From Planctomycetota bacterium (GTDB taxonomy: Bacteria; Planctomycetota; SZUA-567; H5-PLA8): 64,000 bases of DNA. The translations under genes and the position numbers were made by a program. The notes beneath the pieces were generated by a model that made no database searches, was not told the DNA's origin, and saw only the letters and a program-made list of their open reading frames with translations. Position 1 is the first letter of the stretch, and every line of letters begins with the position of its first letter. Location: contig JAKLKQ010000001.1 in the NCBI GenBank assembly GCA_023150555.1, forward strand, positions 180,310 through 244,309, written 5' to 3'. Shown piece after piece: positions 1 to 7,886 of this stretch.

Positions 1-1005
1 CTTCTTGAAGCGGTCCCACTGCTTGGAGAAGTAGTCGCGCACGTGGTAGCCGACTTCCTCGATCACCTTGCCGTGCGTATAGCTGATCTCGTCGATGTGC
101 GGCGCGTAGATGATCACCTCGCCGCCGTCGGCCGCGACGGGCTCCATCTTGTACATGCCCTTGCCCGCGGTCCAGATGTCGTCGTACATGGGCGGCATCA
201 CGCTCAGGATCTGCTGGTAGGGCTTTTCGACGTAGACGATGTGCTCCTTGGCGCTCAGGTCCACCGCCGCCGACCAGGCGGCGTCGGGCGTGCCGTAGTA
301 CAACCCCGCCAGGTCGTGGCCCTTCACCACCATCGCGAAGCACGATTTCTTCATAGTGATGAACGACGCCGCGCGGTCGATGATCTCGCGGATGGGCGTC
401 TGGCGCGTGCCGATGACCTCGTAGTTGGTGATCAGCGCGCCCAGCCAGTGCGTCAGGTTGATGACCTCGGGGCCGCCGATGCCGGGGAAGAAGTACTTGT
501 TGCCGCCGCTGAAGCCGGCGACCTCGTGCGGGAAGACCGGCCCGCAGATCAGCACGCGGTCGTAGTCGAAAATCACCTTGTTCAGGCTCACGTCGACGGC
601 CTGCTTCAGGCGCCCGCCGCTGATGCGTCCGACCTCGGCCTCGGAGATCGTGCCGATGGTCTTGAACGTGCCGGGCGCGGCCCACTCGTGGTTGAGGATG
701 CGCGTCTTCGCGAACTTGGTCTTGCGTTCCTCCGCCGTCACGCCCAGGAGTTTGTTCAGCGCGTCCTCGCTCATGGGCTGGTGCGTGCCCAGCGCGACGA
801 GATAGTCGAGCTGCTTCGCCTTGGGCGCAATCAGTTCCTGGAAGATGCGGAACATCTGCGGCATCGGCGCGGTGCGCGTGCCGTCGGGGACGATCACAAT
901 CACGCGCTCGCCCGCGAAGCCGTCGGCCGCGACGGCCTCGGCGACGATCGCGCGGATCTCCTGCTCGTTCAGCGTCTTGCCCGCGATGCCTTTGCCAATC
1001 GCCAT
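1..1005 (-). CDS. LarA-like nickel-dependent racemase (DUF2088), C-terminus cut by window edge
   Basis: 335 residues are visible; the 3' end lies outside the window. The family is the lactate racemase LarA and relatives, which use a nickel-pincer nucleotide to racemise or epimerise 2-hydroxy acids. What I see: an N-terminal IVIVPDGTRTAP segment, a GTH motif (His expected as catalytic), and PHEVAGFSGGNKYFFPGI, which matches the LarA segment carrying the second catalytic His and the Lys that anchors the cofactor. The start is set by ATG at 1005-1003 with GGGAG six to seven bases upstream. It is the last gene of a minus-strand run, 28 bp after the HAD hydrolase gene. The nearby mannonate dehydrogenase-like and tagaturonate epimerase genes suggest a sugar-acid substrate rather than lactate; that is inference. 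No larB/C/E cofactor genes are visible. Confidence 0.85.
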   Translation of the reverse strand, partial: MAIGKGIAGKTLNEQEIRAIVAEAVAADGFAGERVIVIVPDGTRTAPMPQMFRIFQELIAPKAKQLDYLVALGTHQPMSEDALNKLLGVTAEERKTKFAKTRILNHEWAAPGTFKTIGTISEAEVGRISGGRLKQAVDVSLNKVIFDYDRVLICGPVFPHEVAGFSGGNKYFFPGIGGPEVINLTHWLGALITNYEVIGTRQTPIREIIDRAASFITMKKSCFAMVVKGHDLAGLYYGTPDAAWSAAVDLSAKEHIVYVEKPYQQILSVMPPMYDDIWTAGKGMYKMEPVAADGGEVIIYAPHIDEISYTHGKVIEEVGYHVRDYFSKQWDRFKK

Positions 1006-1033
1006 GTGAAACTCCCGTCTTTCCTTGCGCGCG

Positions 1034-1918
1034 TTACCGCTTCCACGGCGGCAGCGCGGGCAGCGAGGCGTCGAAGGCCTCGATCAGCTTGGCCTCGTAG
1101 GGCCCCGCGTACGTGCCGGCGAAGAATTTATCGAGCGCCTCGTCGTGCAGCAGTTTCCAGCTCGCCTCTTCGTCGCCCGGGTTGATGGGGAAGAAGAGCG
1201 CCCCGACGCTGCGCGCGGCCTTCAGGTCGCCGGGCGCGTCGCCGAGCATCAGGACCTTGGTCTTCTCGTACTTGCCTTCGGCGGCGAGCTTGAGGTGCTC
1301 GCTCTTGGTGCCCAGCTCCTGCCCGGCGATCAGGCGCACGAACTTCGCGATGTCGTGCTCGGCCCACTCCTTTTCCAGCGCGGGCGTGGGCGTCTGCGAG
1401 ACCACCAGCAGGTCGGCCTTCTGCCTGGCCTTGGCGAGGCACTCGCGGACGAGCGGGAACGGCGGCACGCCGTGGACGAGTTCGTGGATCGCGGCGTTGA
1501 CGGCGTGGCTCCAGACCATCGCCATGCGCAGTTCATGCGCGTGGTTGGTGTGCATGTAGTCCTGCAGGCCCTCGTTGCTCTGGGGTTTGCCGCTGGCCAG
1601 GAACGCGCGCAGGGCCTCGATGGCCCCCTTGGATGTCACGCCGCGCGCGCGGACCTCGGGGCGCTCCTCGAGCAGCTCCAGCACCTGAAGCAGCGCGGGC
1701 CAGCGGTTGATGCCGCGGCCCTTCGAATACAGGTTGACGTACTCGGCGGCCTCGCGCGCGTACTTGCTGACGGCCTGCAGCTTCCACTGCTTGATCGTGG
1801 TGGGGATGAAGCACTCTTTGTGCTTGATCTCCATCGAGTCGAAGACGCAGCCGTCGGAGTCGATGCCGACGAAGAAGGCGTGCTCGGGCTTGAATGCGTT
1901 GAGGGGATTGCTGGCCAT
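1034..1918 (-). CDS. HAD-superfamily hydrolase (phosphatase-like)
   Basis: 294 aa cytosolic protein. The HAD catalytic motifs are all visible: motif I DSDGCVFDS near residue 20 (nucleophile and acid/base Asp), motif II VVSQT in the middle, a conserved Lys before motif IV, and motif IV GDAPGD towards the C-terminus. The long insert between motifs I and II (helical, about 130 residues) is a C1-type cap. Expected role is hydrolysis of a phosphorylated small molecule, probably in the same sugar-acid pathway as its neighbours. It reads into the LarA-like gene 28 bp downstream, so the two are likely co-transcribed. The mobile GxxExxY element lies directly upstream and separates it from the SDR gene. 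Substrate cannot be told from sequence. Confidence 0.85.
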   Translation of the reverse strand: MASNPLNAFKPEHAFFVGIDSDGCVFDSMEIKHKECFIPTTIKQWKLQAVSKYAREAAEYVNLYSKGRGINRWPALLQVLELLEERPEVRARGVTSKGAIEALRAFLASGKPQSNEGLQDYMHTNHAHELRMAMVWSHAVNAAIHELVHGVPPFPLVRECLAKARQKADLLVVSQTPTPALEKEWAEHDIAKFVRLIAGQELGTKSEHLKLAAEGKYEKTKVLMLGDAPGDLKAARSVGALFFPINPGDEEASWKLLHDEALDKFFAGTYAGPYEAKLIEAFDASLPALPPWKR

Positions 1919-1975
1919 GTTGGTCTCCTGACACCAGTTTCATGCAAGGTTATCGCGGAAGCAAAGGCGATTTTA

Positions 1976-2541
1976 TCTCACGCAAAGACGCCAAGGCGCA
2001 AAGAACGGAAAGAGGAAATGGGTTCAGGCCCTTGGTTTACGAGGGCCGTCCTCCAATCCATTGACCACCCGCGAAACGCCTTCTTTGATCAAGGGCGCTC
2101 CGAAATTGATCAGCAACCCCAACCGTTTGTCTGCCAGGCGGAGGTATGTAAGCAGCTGTTTCTTGTGGACTTGGGCGACCTTTTCGACCGACTTGAGTTC
2201 CAGAACGACCTTCTCGCCTACCAGAAGGTCCATCTTGAAGCCTTCGCCAATCTGAACGCCTTTGTACATGACCGGTACCGGAACCTGGCGTTCGACCTTC
2301 ATGCCGCGCGAACTCAGCTCATACGCCAAGGCCGCTTCGTAAACCGATTCAAGAAGGCCGGGCCCAAGCGTCTTGTGCACCGTGAACGCCGCATCCACGA
2401 CGATCTTGGCGATTTCGTTCTCTGTCATGTTCAGAAAGACCATTCAACTCGAAGGCCTTGCTCCCACTTCCCGCCGACGCGCCATCACTCCCAGCCTTCT
2501 GTTCTTTTCCGTTCTTTGCGCCTTTGCGGCTTGGCGTGAGA
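1976..2541. mobile_element. Small GxxExxY element bounded by ~40 bp inverted repeats
   Basis: The left arm (1976-2014) begins TCTCACGCAAAGACGCC and the right arm (2501-2541), read on the other strand, begins TCTCACGCCAAGCCGC. Both run on through GGCGCAAAGAACGGAAA and match over almost all of ~39 bases. Each arm is itself built from roughly nine-base units of the CGCAAAG type. The only gene between the arms is the GxxExxY protein. The right arm ends six bases before the stop codon of the SDR gene, so the unit looks like an insertion between SDR and HAD genes. Similar CGCAAAG/CACGGAG repeats recur elsewhere in the window (45528-45556, 46728-46759, 63309-63412). Confidence 0.7.
2024..2443 (-). 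CDS. GxxExxY family protein
   Basis: 139 aa. Carries the name-giving motif GPGLLESVYEAAL near residue 29 and the downstream LELKSVEKV and LLINFGAPL segments typical of the family. The LELKSV stretch resembles a PD-(D/E)xK nuclease core (E-x-K), and a nuclease fold has been suggested for such proteins, but the function is unproven. The start is ambiguous: the first ATG (2443) has AAGGCC about nine bases upstream, while MTENEIAK five codons later fits the usual family N-terminus better. The gene is the sole cargo of an element with ~40 bp inverted repeats and lies in an otherwise coherent metabolic gene run. Confidence 0.85.
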   Translation of the reverse strand: MVFLNMTENEIAKIVVDAAFTVHKTLGPGLLESVYEAALAYELSSRGMKVERQVPVPVMYKGVQIGEGFKMDLLVGEKVVLELKSVEKVAQVHKKQLLTYLRLADKRLGLLINFGAPLIKEGVSRVVNGLEDGPRKPRA

Positions 2542-2547
2542 TAGTTG

Positions 2548-3381
2548 TTACACCCCGCTGAAGGCGTCGAAGCCGCCGTCGATCGGCACAATGACGCCGG
2601 TGACGAACGTCGAACTCGGCGCCAGCAGCCACACCACCGCGCCGACGATCTCCTCGGGCTCGCCGTAGCGCGCCTGCGGCGTCGAATCGATGATGCTCTG
2701 CCCGCGCGGCGTGCGCTTGCCGGTGGCCTTGTCGGTGAGCAGGTAGCGGTTCTGTTCGGTGAGGAAGAAGCCCGGCGCGATGGCGTTGACGCGGATCGCC
2801 GGCGAGTACTCCTTCGCCATGTGCACCGCCAGCCACTGCGTGAAGTTGCTGATCGCGGCCTTGGCCGAGGCGTACGCCACGGCGCGCGTCAGCGGGCGGT
2901 AGGCGGCCATCGAGCTTACGTTCAGGATGCAGCCCTGCTTGCGTTCGGCCATGGCCTTCCCGAAGACCTGGCAGGGCAGGATCGTGCCGAGCAGGTTCAA
3001 ATCGAAGGCGTAGGACAGCGCCTCGCGCGGGAGGTTCCAGAAGAGTTTCTCGGGGTTCGTCGTCGCGTCGGGGTGGTTGCCGCCGGCGAAGTTGAGCAGG
3101 AAGTCGACCGGGCCCAGCTCCTTCTGCACCGTCGCGAGGCTCTGCTCGAGGTTGGCCTTGTCCATCACGTCGGTGGGCACGGCGAGGGCCGTGCCGCCCG
3201 CGCCGCGGATCTCTTCGGCGAGGCCCTCGATCTTTTCCTTACGTCGCGCGGTGACGACCATCTTCACACCCAGCGCGCCCAGGGCCTTCGCGACGGCGCT
3301 GCCCAGCACGCCGCTGGCGCCGGTCATGAAGGCGACCTTGCCCTTGAGATCGAAGAGTTTCTGCGGATCGAAGTCGGCCAT
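2548..3381 (-). CDS. SDR-family oxidoreductase, D-mannonate dehydrogenase-like
   Basis: 277 aa, usual length for a classical short-chain dehydrogenase. Visible: nucleotide-binding TGASGVLG near residue 20, NFAGGNHPDATT (the NAAG-equivalent; this extended form is seen in SDR-type mannonate/fructuronate oxidoreductases), catalytic SSMAA serine, YASAK Tyr-x-x-x-Lys, and the C-terminal GVIVPIDGGFDAFSGV. Predicted to interconvert D-fructuronate and D-mannonate with NAD(P)H in the cytoplasm. The start ATG at 3381 has AAAGGAGC ten bases upstream. It is divergent from the tagaturonate epimerase gene across 179 bp, which must hold both promoters. The UxaE-type neighbour strengthens the uronate assignment. 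Confidence 0.8.
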   Translation of the reverse strand: MADFDPQKLFDLKGKVAFMTGASGVLGSAVAKALGALGVKMVVTARRKEKIEGLAEEIRGAGGTALAVPTDVMDKANLEQSLATVQKELGPVDFLLNFAGGNHPDATTNPEKLFWNLPREALSYAFDLNLLGTILPCQVFGKAMAERKQGCILNVSSMAAYRPLTRAVAYASAKAAISNFTQWLAVHMAKEYSPAIRVNAIAPGFFLTEQNRYLLTDKATGKRTPRGQSIIDSTPQARYGEPEEIVGAVVWLLAPSSTFVTGVIVPIDGGFDAFSGV

Positions 3382-3560
3382 CGGTCGAGCGCTCCTTTAA
3401 TCAAGATTCTTTCGTGTGAAGGCCAATATACGAAGGAGTCGTTCAGGTTCTATCGCATTTCGAAGAGCGAGCGGACGCACGAAGTGCGGCGTTTGACTCT
3501 GCCGCGGCCATCTGCCATCCTGTTTGCAGACCATCGAATCGGATCCCGAAAGGAAGCCCT

Positions 3561-5099
3561 ATGTCGAACCCCATCGAGAAACTTCACGGCAAGCCGGGCG
3601 CCCCGGGCAAACTGCTCGACGCGGCCGCCGCCAAGGACGTCCACGCGGCGCTGAAGAAGACGCTACCGAATCTTACGCATTACGCGAACAGCGCCTGCGC
3701 CGTGCCCAACGGCGTCGTGGCCGCCGCGCGCGACGGCGAGCAGCGCCTGCTGCTGGTCGCCGGCAAGGCCGCGGGCTTCCACGGCGAGGCCGCCGACGGC
3801 GTGCAGGTCTGCCGCGCCGACGCCAACCACATGAAGGCCCTGCGCGAGCACTGCCCGCACCTGCGCCCGGTGCTGACGGGCAAGACGCCCAGCGTGGGCC
3901 TGGGCGACCGCCTGGGGCTGGCCACGCCGGGGCACATCGCCGCGGGCAAGGACAGCGGCTTCATCCTGGTGCTGTCGCAGCAGTCGATCCGCGAGATGAA
4001 GCGCACCGAACGCACCGCCCAGCAGGTGATGGACGAGGCCACCTTCGGCGTGCTGGAAAGCGGCTACGGCAAGCCCTGGGGCAGCGACGCCGACCACCTG
4101 AAGACCGAAGCCGACGTGCAGGTGACCGCGCACGCGGGCTTCACCTTCTTCACCATCGACCCCAGCGAACACGTCGACGACACCGTCGCCAAGGCCACGA
4201 AGGAGGAGCTGGAGATGAAGTTCCTCGGCTTGCCCGCCGCGGGCGTGCCCGAGGCCTCCGGCTGGAAGGCGCGCTACGTGGGCAAGACGTTCAAAGCCGG
4301 CAAGACGAAGGTCACCTTCGACGAGCCCACGCTGCTGAAGGCCGCGGTGAAGTACGGCCGCGCGGTGGCGCACGCCGCGAAGATGGCGCAGTACATCGCG
4401 CGCAACACGGCGCAGTACGAACTGGAGCTCTCGGTCGACGAGACGGCGCTGCCGACCAGCGTCGCCGAACACCTGTTCATCGCGCACGAGCTGGCCGAGC
4501 GCCACGTCAAGCTGATCAGCCTGGCGCCGCGCTTCGTGGGCGATTTCGAGAAAGGCATCGACTACAAGGGGGACTTGAAGGCCTTCGAGGAGTCGCTGAA
4601 GCAGCACACCGAGATCGCCAGGCACTACGGGCCGTACAAGATCAGCGTGCACAGCGGCAGCGACAAGTTCAAAATCTACCCCATCGTCGCGCGCGTCACC
4701 GAGGGGCTGTTCCACCTCAAGACCGCCGGCACCAGCTACCTGGAAGCCCTGCGCGTGGTCGTGCGCAAGGATATCCCCATGTTCCGCGAGATCGTTGCGT
4801 TCTGCCGCAAGCGCTTCGACACCGACAAGGCCACCTACCACATCAGCAGCACGCTCGACAAGGTGCCCGAGGCCAGCGATCTGAAGGACAAGGACCTCGA
4901 ACGCGTGTACCTCGACGAGGACGACGGCCGCCAGATCCTGCACGTCACCTTCGGCAGCGTGCTGACCAGCAAGGACGACAACGGCAAACCCGTCTTCCGC
5001 GGGCGCCTGCTGGCGCTGCTGAACAAGGAAGCCGGCACCTACGTCGAGGTGCTGAAGAAGCACATCGGCCGCCACGTGGACGGGTTGAAGGCGAAGTAG
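3561..5099 (+). CDS. uxaE: Tagaturonate/fructuronate epimerase, UxaE family
   Basis: 512 aa. Recognised by overall similarity to the tagaturonate epimerase family, which links galacturonate and glucuronate breakdown by epimerising tagaturonate to fructuronate at C3. Characteristic segments include RLGLATPGHI, AHAGFTFFTIDPSEHVDD, FIAHELAERHVKLISLAPRF, HSGSDKFKIYP and FHLKTAGTSYLEALR; the His, Glu and Asp residues in these are the likely metal ligands of the barrel. The start has GAAAGGAAG a few bases upstream. It is transcribed away from the SDR gene, whose predicted substrate is the product of this enzyme. No signal peptide, so cytoplasmic. No uronate isomerase (UxaC) is in view. Confidence 0.8.
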   Translation: MSNPIEKLHGKPGAPGKLLDAAAAKDVHAALKKTLPNLTHYANSACAVPNGVVAAARDGEQRLLLVAGKAAGFHGEAADGVQVCRADANHMKALREHCPHLRPVLTGKTPSVGLGDRLGLATPGHIAAGKDSGFILVLSQQSIREMKRTERTAQQVMDEATFGVLESGYGKPWGSDADHLKTEADVQVTAHAGFTFFTIDPSEHVDDTVAKATKEELEMKFLGLPAAGVPEASGWKARYVGKTFKAGKTKVTFDEPTLLKAAVKYGRAVAHAAKMAQYIARNTAQYELELSVDETALPTSVAEHLFIAHELAERHVKLISLAPRFVGDFEKGIDYKGDLKAFEESLKQHTEIARHYGPYKISVHSGSDKFKIYPIVARVTEGLFHLKTAGTSYLEALRVVVRKDIPMFREIVAFCRKRFDTDKATYHISSTLDKVPEASDLKDKDLERVYLDEDDGRQILHVTFGSVLTSKDDNGKPVFRGRLLALLNKEAGTYVEVLKKHIGRHVDGLKAK

Positions 5100-5192
5100 T
5101 TTGAATCTTGCGGATGCCGTGGACTGGACACAGGTATCCGGAGCATCGCGCACAAACTCTGTTTGGCCGGCTTATTCGACAAAGGAGGAGCC

Positions 5193-5417
5193 ATGAGTTC
5201 GCCCGGTAGCGCCAAGACCCCGAAGCAGAAGCTCGTGGTCCTTCAGGGGGCGGACTCGTGGCCGCTCAGCGGCGACCAGGTGTCCAGCTTCACGGGTAAA
5301 GATGCGATCCAATGCCTGCTCCAAGAAGGCTGGACGATCAAGTCGATTCATCTTGCCGCAGCCTTGCACAAGAAGTTCGAATGCGCGGCTGGGTATGTGC
5401 TCATGGAGAAAGCGTAG
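5193..5417 (+). CDS. Small hypothetical protein
   Basis: 74 aa starting at an ATG preceded by a perfect AAAGGAGG. The in-frame ATG at 5163 lacks such a site. The protein has a basic N-terminus (KTPKQK), a central LVVLQGADSWPLSGDQVSSF and a C-terminal alpha-helical part ending GYVLMEKA. I do not recognise a family. The shape (beta strands followed by a helix and a closing strand) resembles small DUF4177-like proteins, but that is only a resemblance. It lies 32 bp before the pterin dehydratase gene and may be co-transcribed with it. Confidence 0.6.
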   Translation: MSSPGSAKTPKQKLVVLQGADSWPLSGDQVSSFTGKDAIQCLLQEGWTIKSIHLAAALHKKFECAAGYVLMEKA

Positions 5418-5449
5418 ACCGCCGGACGAAATCCATAGATGGAGGTCCC

Positions 5450-5749
5450 ATGGCCACTGCCAAACTCGGCGCCGCCCAGATCGAGGCCGGCCTGAAAAAG
5501 CTCCCCGGCTGGACGCTCGCCAACGGCAAGCTGCACCGCGAGTACAAGTTCGCCGACTTCGTGGCGGCCTTCGGCTTCATGGCCGGCGCGGCGCTTGTCG
5601 CCGAGTCGATGAACCACCACCCCGAATGGTTCAACGTCTACCACACCGTGAAAGTGGACCTCACCACGCACGACGCCGGCGGCATCAGCGCCAAAGACTT
5701 CGCGCTCGCCGAAAAGATGGAAACGCTCGCGAAAAAAGCCGGCGCCTAA
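5450..5749 (+). CDS. phhB: 4a-hydroxytetrahydrobiopterin dehydratase (PCD/DCoH)
   Basis: 99 aa, the normal size. The active-site signature NHHPEWFNVYHTV followed by LTTHDAGGIS is complete (the two His, the following Pro-Glu and the THD). The enzyme dehydrates 4a-hydroxytetrahydrobiopterin formed by aromatic amino acid hydroxylases, so that quinonoid dihydropterin can be recycled. The start ATG at 5450 has GGAGG four bases upstream. Its functional partner, phenylalanine 4-hydroxylase, is encoded 11 kb away (16364-17293) rather than next door. No frameshift or missing residue seen. Confidence 0.92.
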   Translation: MATAKLGAAQIEAGLKKLPGWTLANGKLHREYKFADFVAAFGFMAGAALVAESMNHHPEWFNVYHTVKVDLTTHDAGGISAKDFALAEKMETLAKKAGA

Positions 5750-5800
5750 GCGGCGCCGCGCGCTTAATCTCGATCAAGGGATGGGGACGAACGGAAGCTC

Positions 5801-6670
5801 TTAGCGCGCCCAGCCGGAGGGGATGTTGCCCTTGCTGCCGCCCGAGATCACCGGATTGCGCGCCAGCTCCAGCAGGAACTCGTCGGCCGACTTGTAGCGC
5901 TGCTCGGGATTCTTCTCCAGCGCGTTCATGATCAGCTTCTCGGTGAAGATCGTCATCTTCTTGTTGACCTGGCTGACGGGCGCGGCGCGGTGCGCTTCGC
6001 TGAGCTGCGCGGCGATGACTTCGGCGTCCGACTGCCCCGTGAACGGCGGCTTGCCCGTGGCGGCCTCGTAGAGCGTGCAGCCCAGGGCGTACAGGTCGCT
6101 GCCGGCGGTGGGCTTCTTGGTGCGCAGCAGTTCGGGCGCCATGTACGCGGGGCTGCCCTCGAGCTTGCGGCCGAAGATGCCGAACTTCGCGCCGAGCTTG
6201 CTTTCGGCGAACCCGAAGTCGAGCAGCTTGATGGGGTTCTCGCCGTCCAGCATCACGTTGTCGGGCTTCATGTCCTTGTGAAAGAAGCCCTCGTTGTGGA
6301 CGTAGCGCAGCGCGCGGCCCAGCGCCCCCGCCAGCGTGACCACCTGGACATTGGACATGGGCCCGTTGCGGCGAATCCAATCGCGCAGGGTGACGCCGTT
6401 GACCAGTTCCATCACGATGTAGGGAAACTTGCCGTCCTTGCCGACCTTGACCATGTGGACGACGTGCTCGCTGTTGCGCAGGCGCATGCCGATGGCACCT
6501 TCGTCGAGCAGCCGCTTGTGCTCGGCCTTGTTTGCGACGTTGCGGGGATGGAGGATCTTGACGGCGACTTTGTTGGTGCTGCCCTGCTCCAACGCTTCCC
6601 AAACCTCCGCGCAGCCACCTTCGGCGATCAGGCGGAGCATCGTATATCCGGGGATCTGCCGGTCTGCCAT
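5801..6670 (-). CDS. Cytosolic Ser/Thr protein kinase (PknB-like)
   Basis: 289 aa, essentially a bare kinase domain with no membrane segment. Visible: glycine loop EGGCAEVWEA, VAVKILH Lys, catalytic loop HKDMKPDN, DFGFAE metal-binding triad, and APE of the activation segment. The catalytic loop has HKD in place of the usual HRD; the Asp, Lys and Asn needed for catalysis are kept, so activity is expected, but a non-RD kinase may not need activation-loop phosphorylation. The glycine loop is EGGCAEV rather than GxGxxG. ATG at 6670 gives the natural domain start; an upstream ATG at 6718 is possible. Neither has a strong ribosome binding site. Substrates unknown. Confidence 0.85.
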   Translation of the reverse strand: MADRQIPGYTMLRLIAEGGCAEVWEALEQGSTNKVAVKILHPRNVANKAEHKRLLDEGAIGMRLRNSEHVVHMVKVGKDGKFPYIVMELVNGVTLRDWIRRNGPMSNVQVVTLAGALGRALRYVHNEGFFHKDMKPDNVMLDGENPIKLLDFGFAESKLGAKFGIFGRKLEGSPAYMAPELLRTKKPTAGSDLYALGCTLYEAATGKPPFTGQSDAEVIAAQLSEAHRAAPVSQVNKKMTIFTEKLIMNALEKNPEQRYKSADEFLLELARNPVISGGSKGNIPSGWAR

Positions 6671-7095
6671 GGTCGGCGCGGGGGTCCTCGTCGCGTTCTT
6701 TTCCCTTACAGTCAGCATACGTTACCGTTGAGCCTCCCCTCGGTCAAACGGCTCTTAAGGGGCACCCTGCAAGCCTTTCCCGCAAAACCACGTATTTCGG
6801 CAGATTCTTATTCCGGCACGCTTTGCACGAGTGCCAACAGATTGTGGCCCGAGAAGCGCCGGTTCGGACACAATTGCCCCCTCCCCTTCTGAAATCGCCC
6901 GCCCTGCACGATACTCAATTACCTACTACGCGATTAATTAAGAGCCGGTTCGAAAAATCCCCGGCACGACGAAAAATCTGATTCCACCCGATGGCCGGTT
7001 CCGAATAGACCCCTATCCGCGCCCTCGAGCGCATAGCTTCTTTACGTTATAAGGTGCAAGTAAACGGATGGGATAACTGGACTACCGGCAAGGCT
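6671..7095. other. 425 bp intergenic stretch, no gene seen
   Basis: Relatively AT-rich in places, with TTAATTAAGAG around 6936-6946. It separates the kinase start from the 3' end of the downstream lipoprotein gene on the same strand. It must hold the kinase promoter. I see no convincing ORF, hairpin terminator or repeat in it. Confidence 0.4.
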
Positions 7096-7872
7096 TTACT
7101 TCTTCGTGAAGTCCGCGTTCACGTCCGTGCGCTGTTCGCCGTCCTTCAGCGTGATGGTCTGGTCCGGCGCAGCGAATTTGTCTTCCGTCTCGTGCCAGAA
7201 CGAGAGGGTATAGGTGTCCGGCACCAGACCCTTGATCTCGTACTTGCCCTCGATGTCCGTCACGGCGCTGAAGGGGTGGTCGAGCACCATACACTTCGCG
7301 CTCTCCCAAGCGTGCGCGTCGCATTTGAAGTGCTGCATGCCAGGTTCCTCAAATACGCGCTCAACATTATCGGGTTTCGGCATAGGCGCTCCGAAGTATC
7401 CCACCGCATTTATATTGTGAAGCGTTTCGTCGAGGTTCTTGAAGAGCACTTTCTGGCCGACCATGACGGTGATCACGTGCGGCTTCAACATACAACCCTT
7501 ATGTGTCATCACGACCGGCTCCTGCGGCGGCTTAAACGTGAACTCTTCCAGACCCTTGCTCACGTACACGACCGCGTTCTTTAGCGTCCCGCCTTCGCCG
7601 GTGATGATGGTCTCGAACTTGAGCGGCTCCTCGTAGCATTTGGCGCAGTACTCGTTCGAGGTCATGTCGATGGCGGACATTGGCTTGTATTCCTCCTTCA
7701 GCACAACGCGCCCGCTGATGGAGGCCGTGCCTTTCTCGAAGGGATAGGGCTTCAGTACAATCTTGGGCGGAGGCGATGGAACGGGTGTCGGCGTGGGCGT
7801 AGGCTTCGGCTTTCCACCGTCGCTGCATCCCGCGATCATAAGGAGAACACCTGCCGCCGCGAGCATTCGCAT
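7096..7872 (-). CDS. Lipoprotein with cupredoxin-like domain, paralogue 1
   Basis: 258 aa. The N-terminus is a lipoprotein signal (MRMLAAAGVLLMIAGC, lipobox IAGC), followed by a short Thr-Pro/Pro-rich linker of the PTPTPTP type. The globular part has two pieces: a strand-rich segment with CAKC and GRVVLK, and a cupredoxin-like module in which FKNLDETLHNINAVG supplies a His and FKCDAHAWESAKCMV supplies Cys, His and possibly Met as copper ligands. It ends in a carboxypeptidase-regulatory-like strand set (GKYEIKGLVPDTYTLSFWHE). Expected to face the periplasm or outer surface. It follows its paralogue by 14 bp, clearly one operon. Copper binding is inferred from ligand spacing; role (electron transfer or metal handling) is unknown. 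Confidence 0.75.
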   Translation of the reverse strand: MRMLAAAGVLLMIAGCSDGGKPKPTPTPTPVPSPPPKIVLKPYPFEKGTASISGRVVLKEEYKPMSAIDMTSNEYCAKCYEEPLKFETIITGEGGTLKNAVVYVSKGLEEFTFKPPQEPVVMTHKGCMLKPHVITVMVGQKVLFKNLDETLHNINAVGYFGAPMPKPDNVERVFEEPGMQHFKCDAHAWESAKCMVLDHPFSAVTDIEGKYEIKGLVPDTYTLSFWHETEDKFAAPDQTITLKDGEQRTDVNADFTKK

Positions 7873-7886
7873 GTCCGCCTCCGCCG

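Noticed and set aside
43..1185. 380-codon open frame on the plus strand
   Set aside because: It is antisense to the LarA-like and HAD genes, with the His/Asp/Arg-rich composition typical of shadows in GC-rich DNA. The minus strand gives clear family motifs.
3524..5104. 526-codon frame overlapping the UxaE gene in another frame
   Set aside because: Arg/Gly/His-rich shadow; the UxaE frame has recognisable family motifs.
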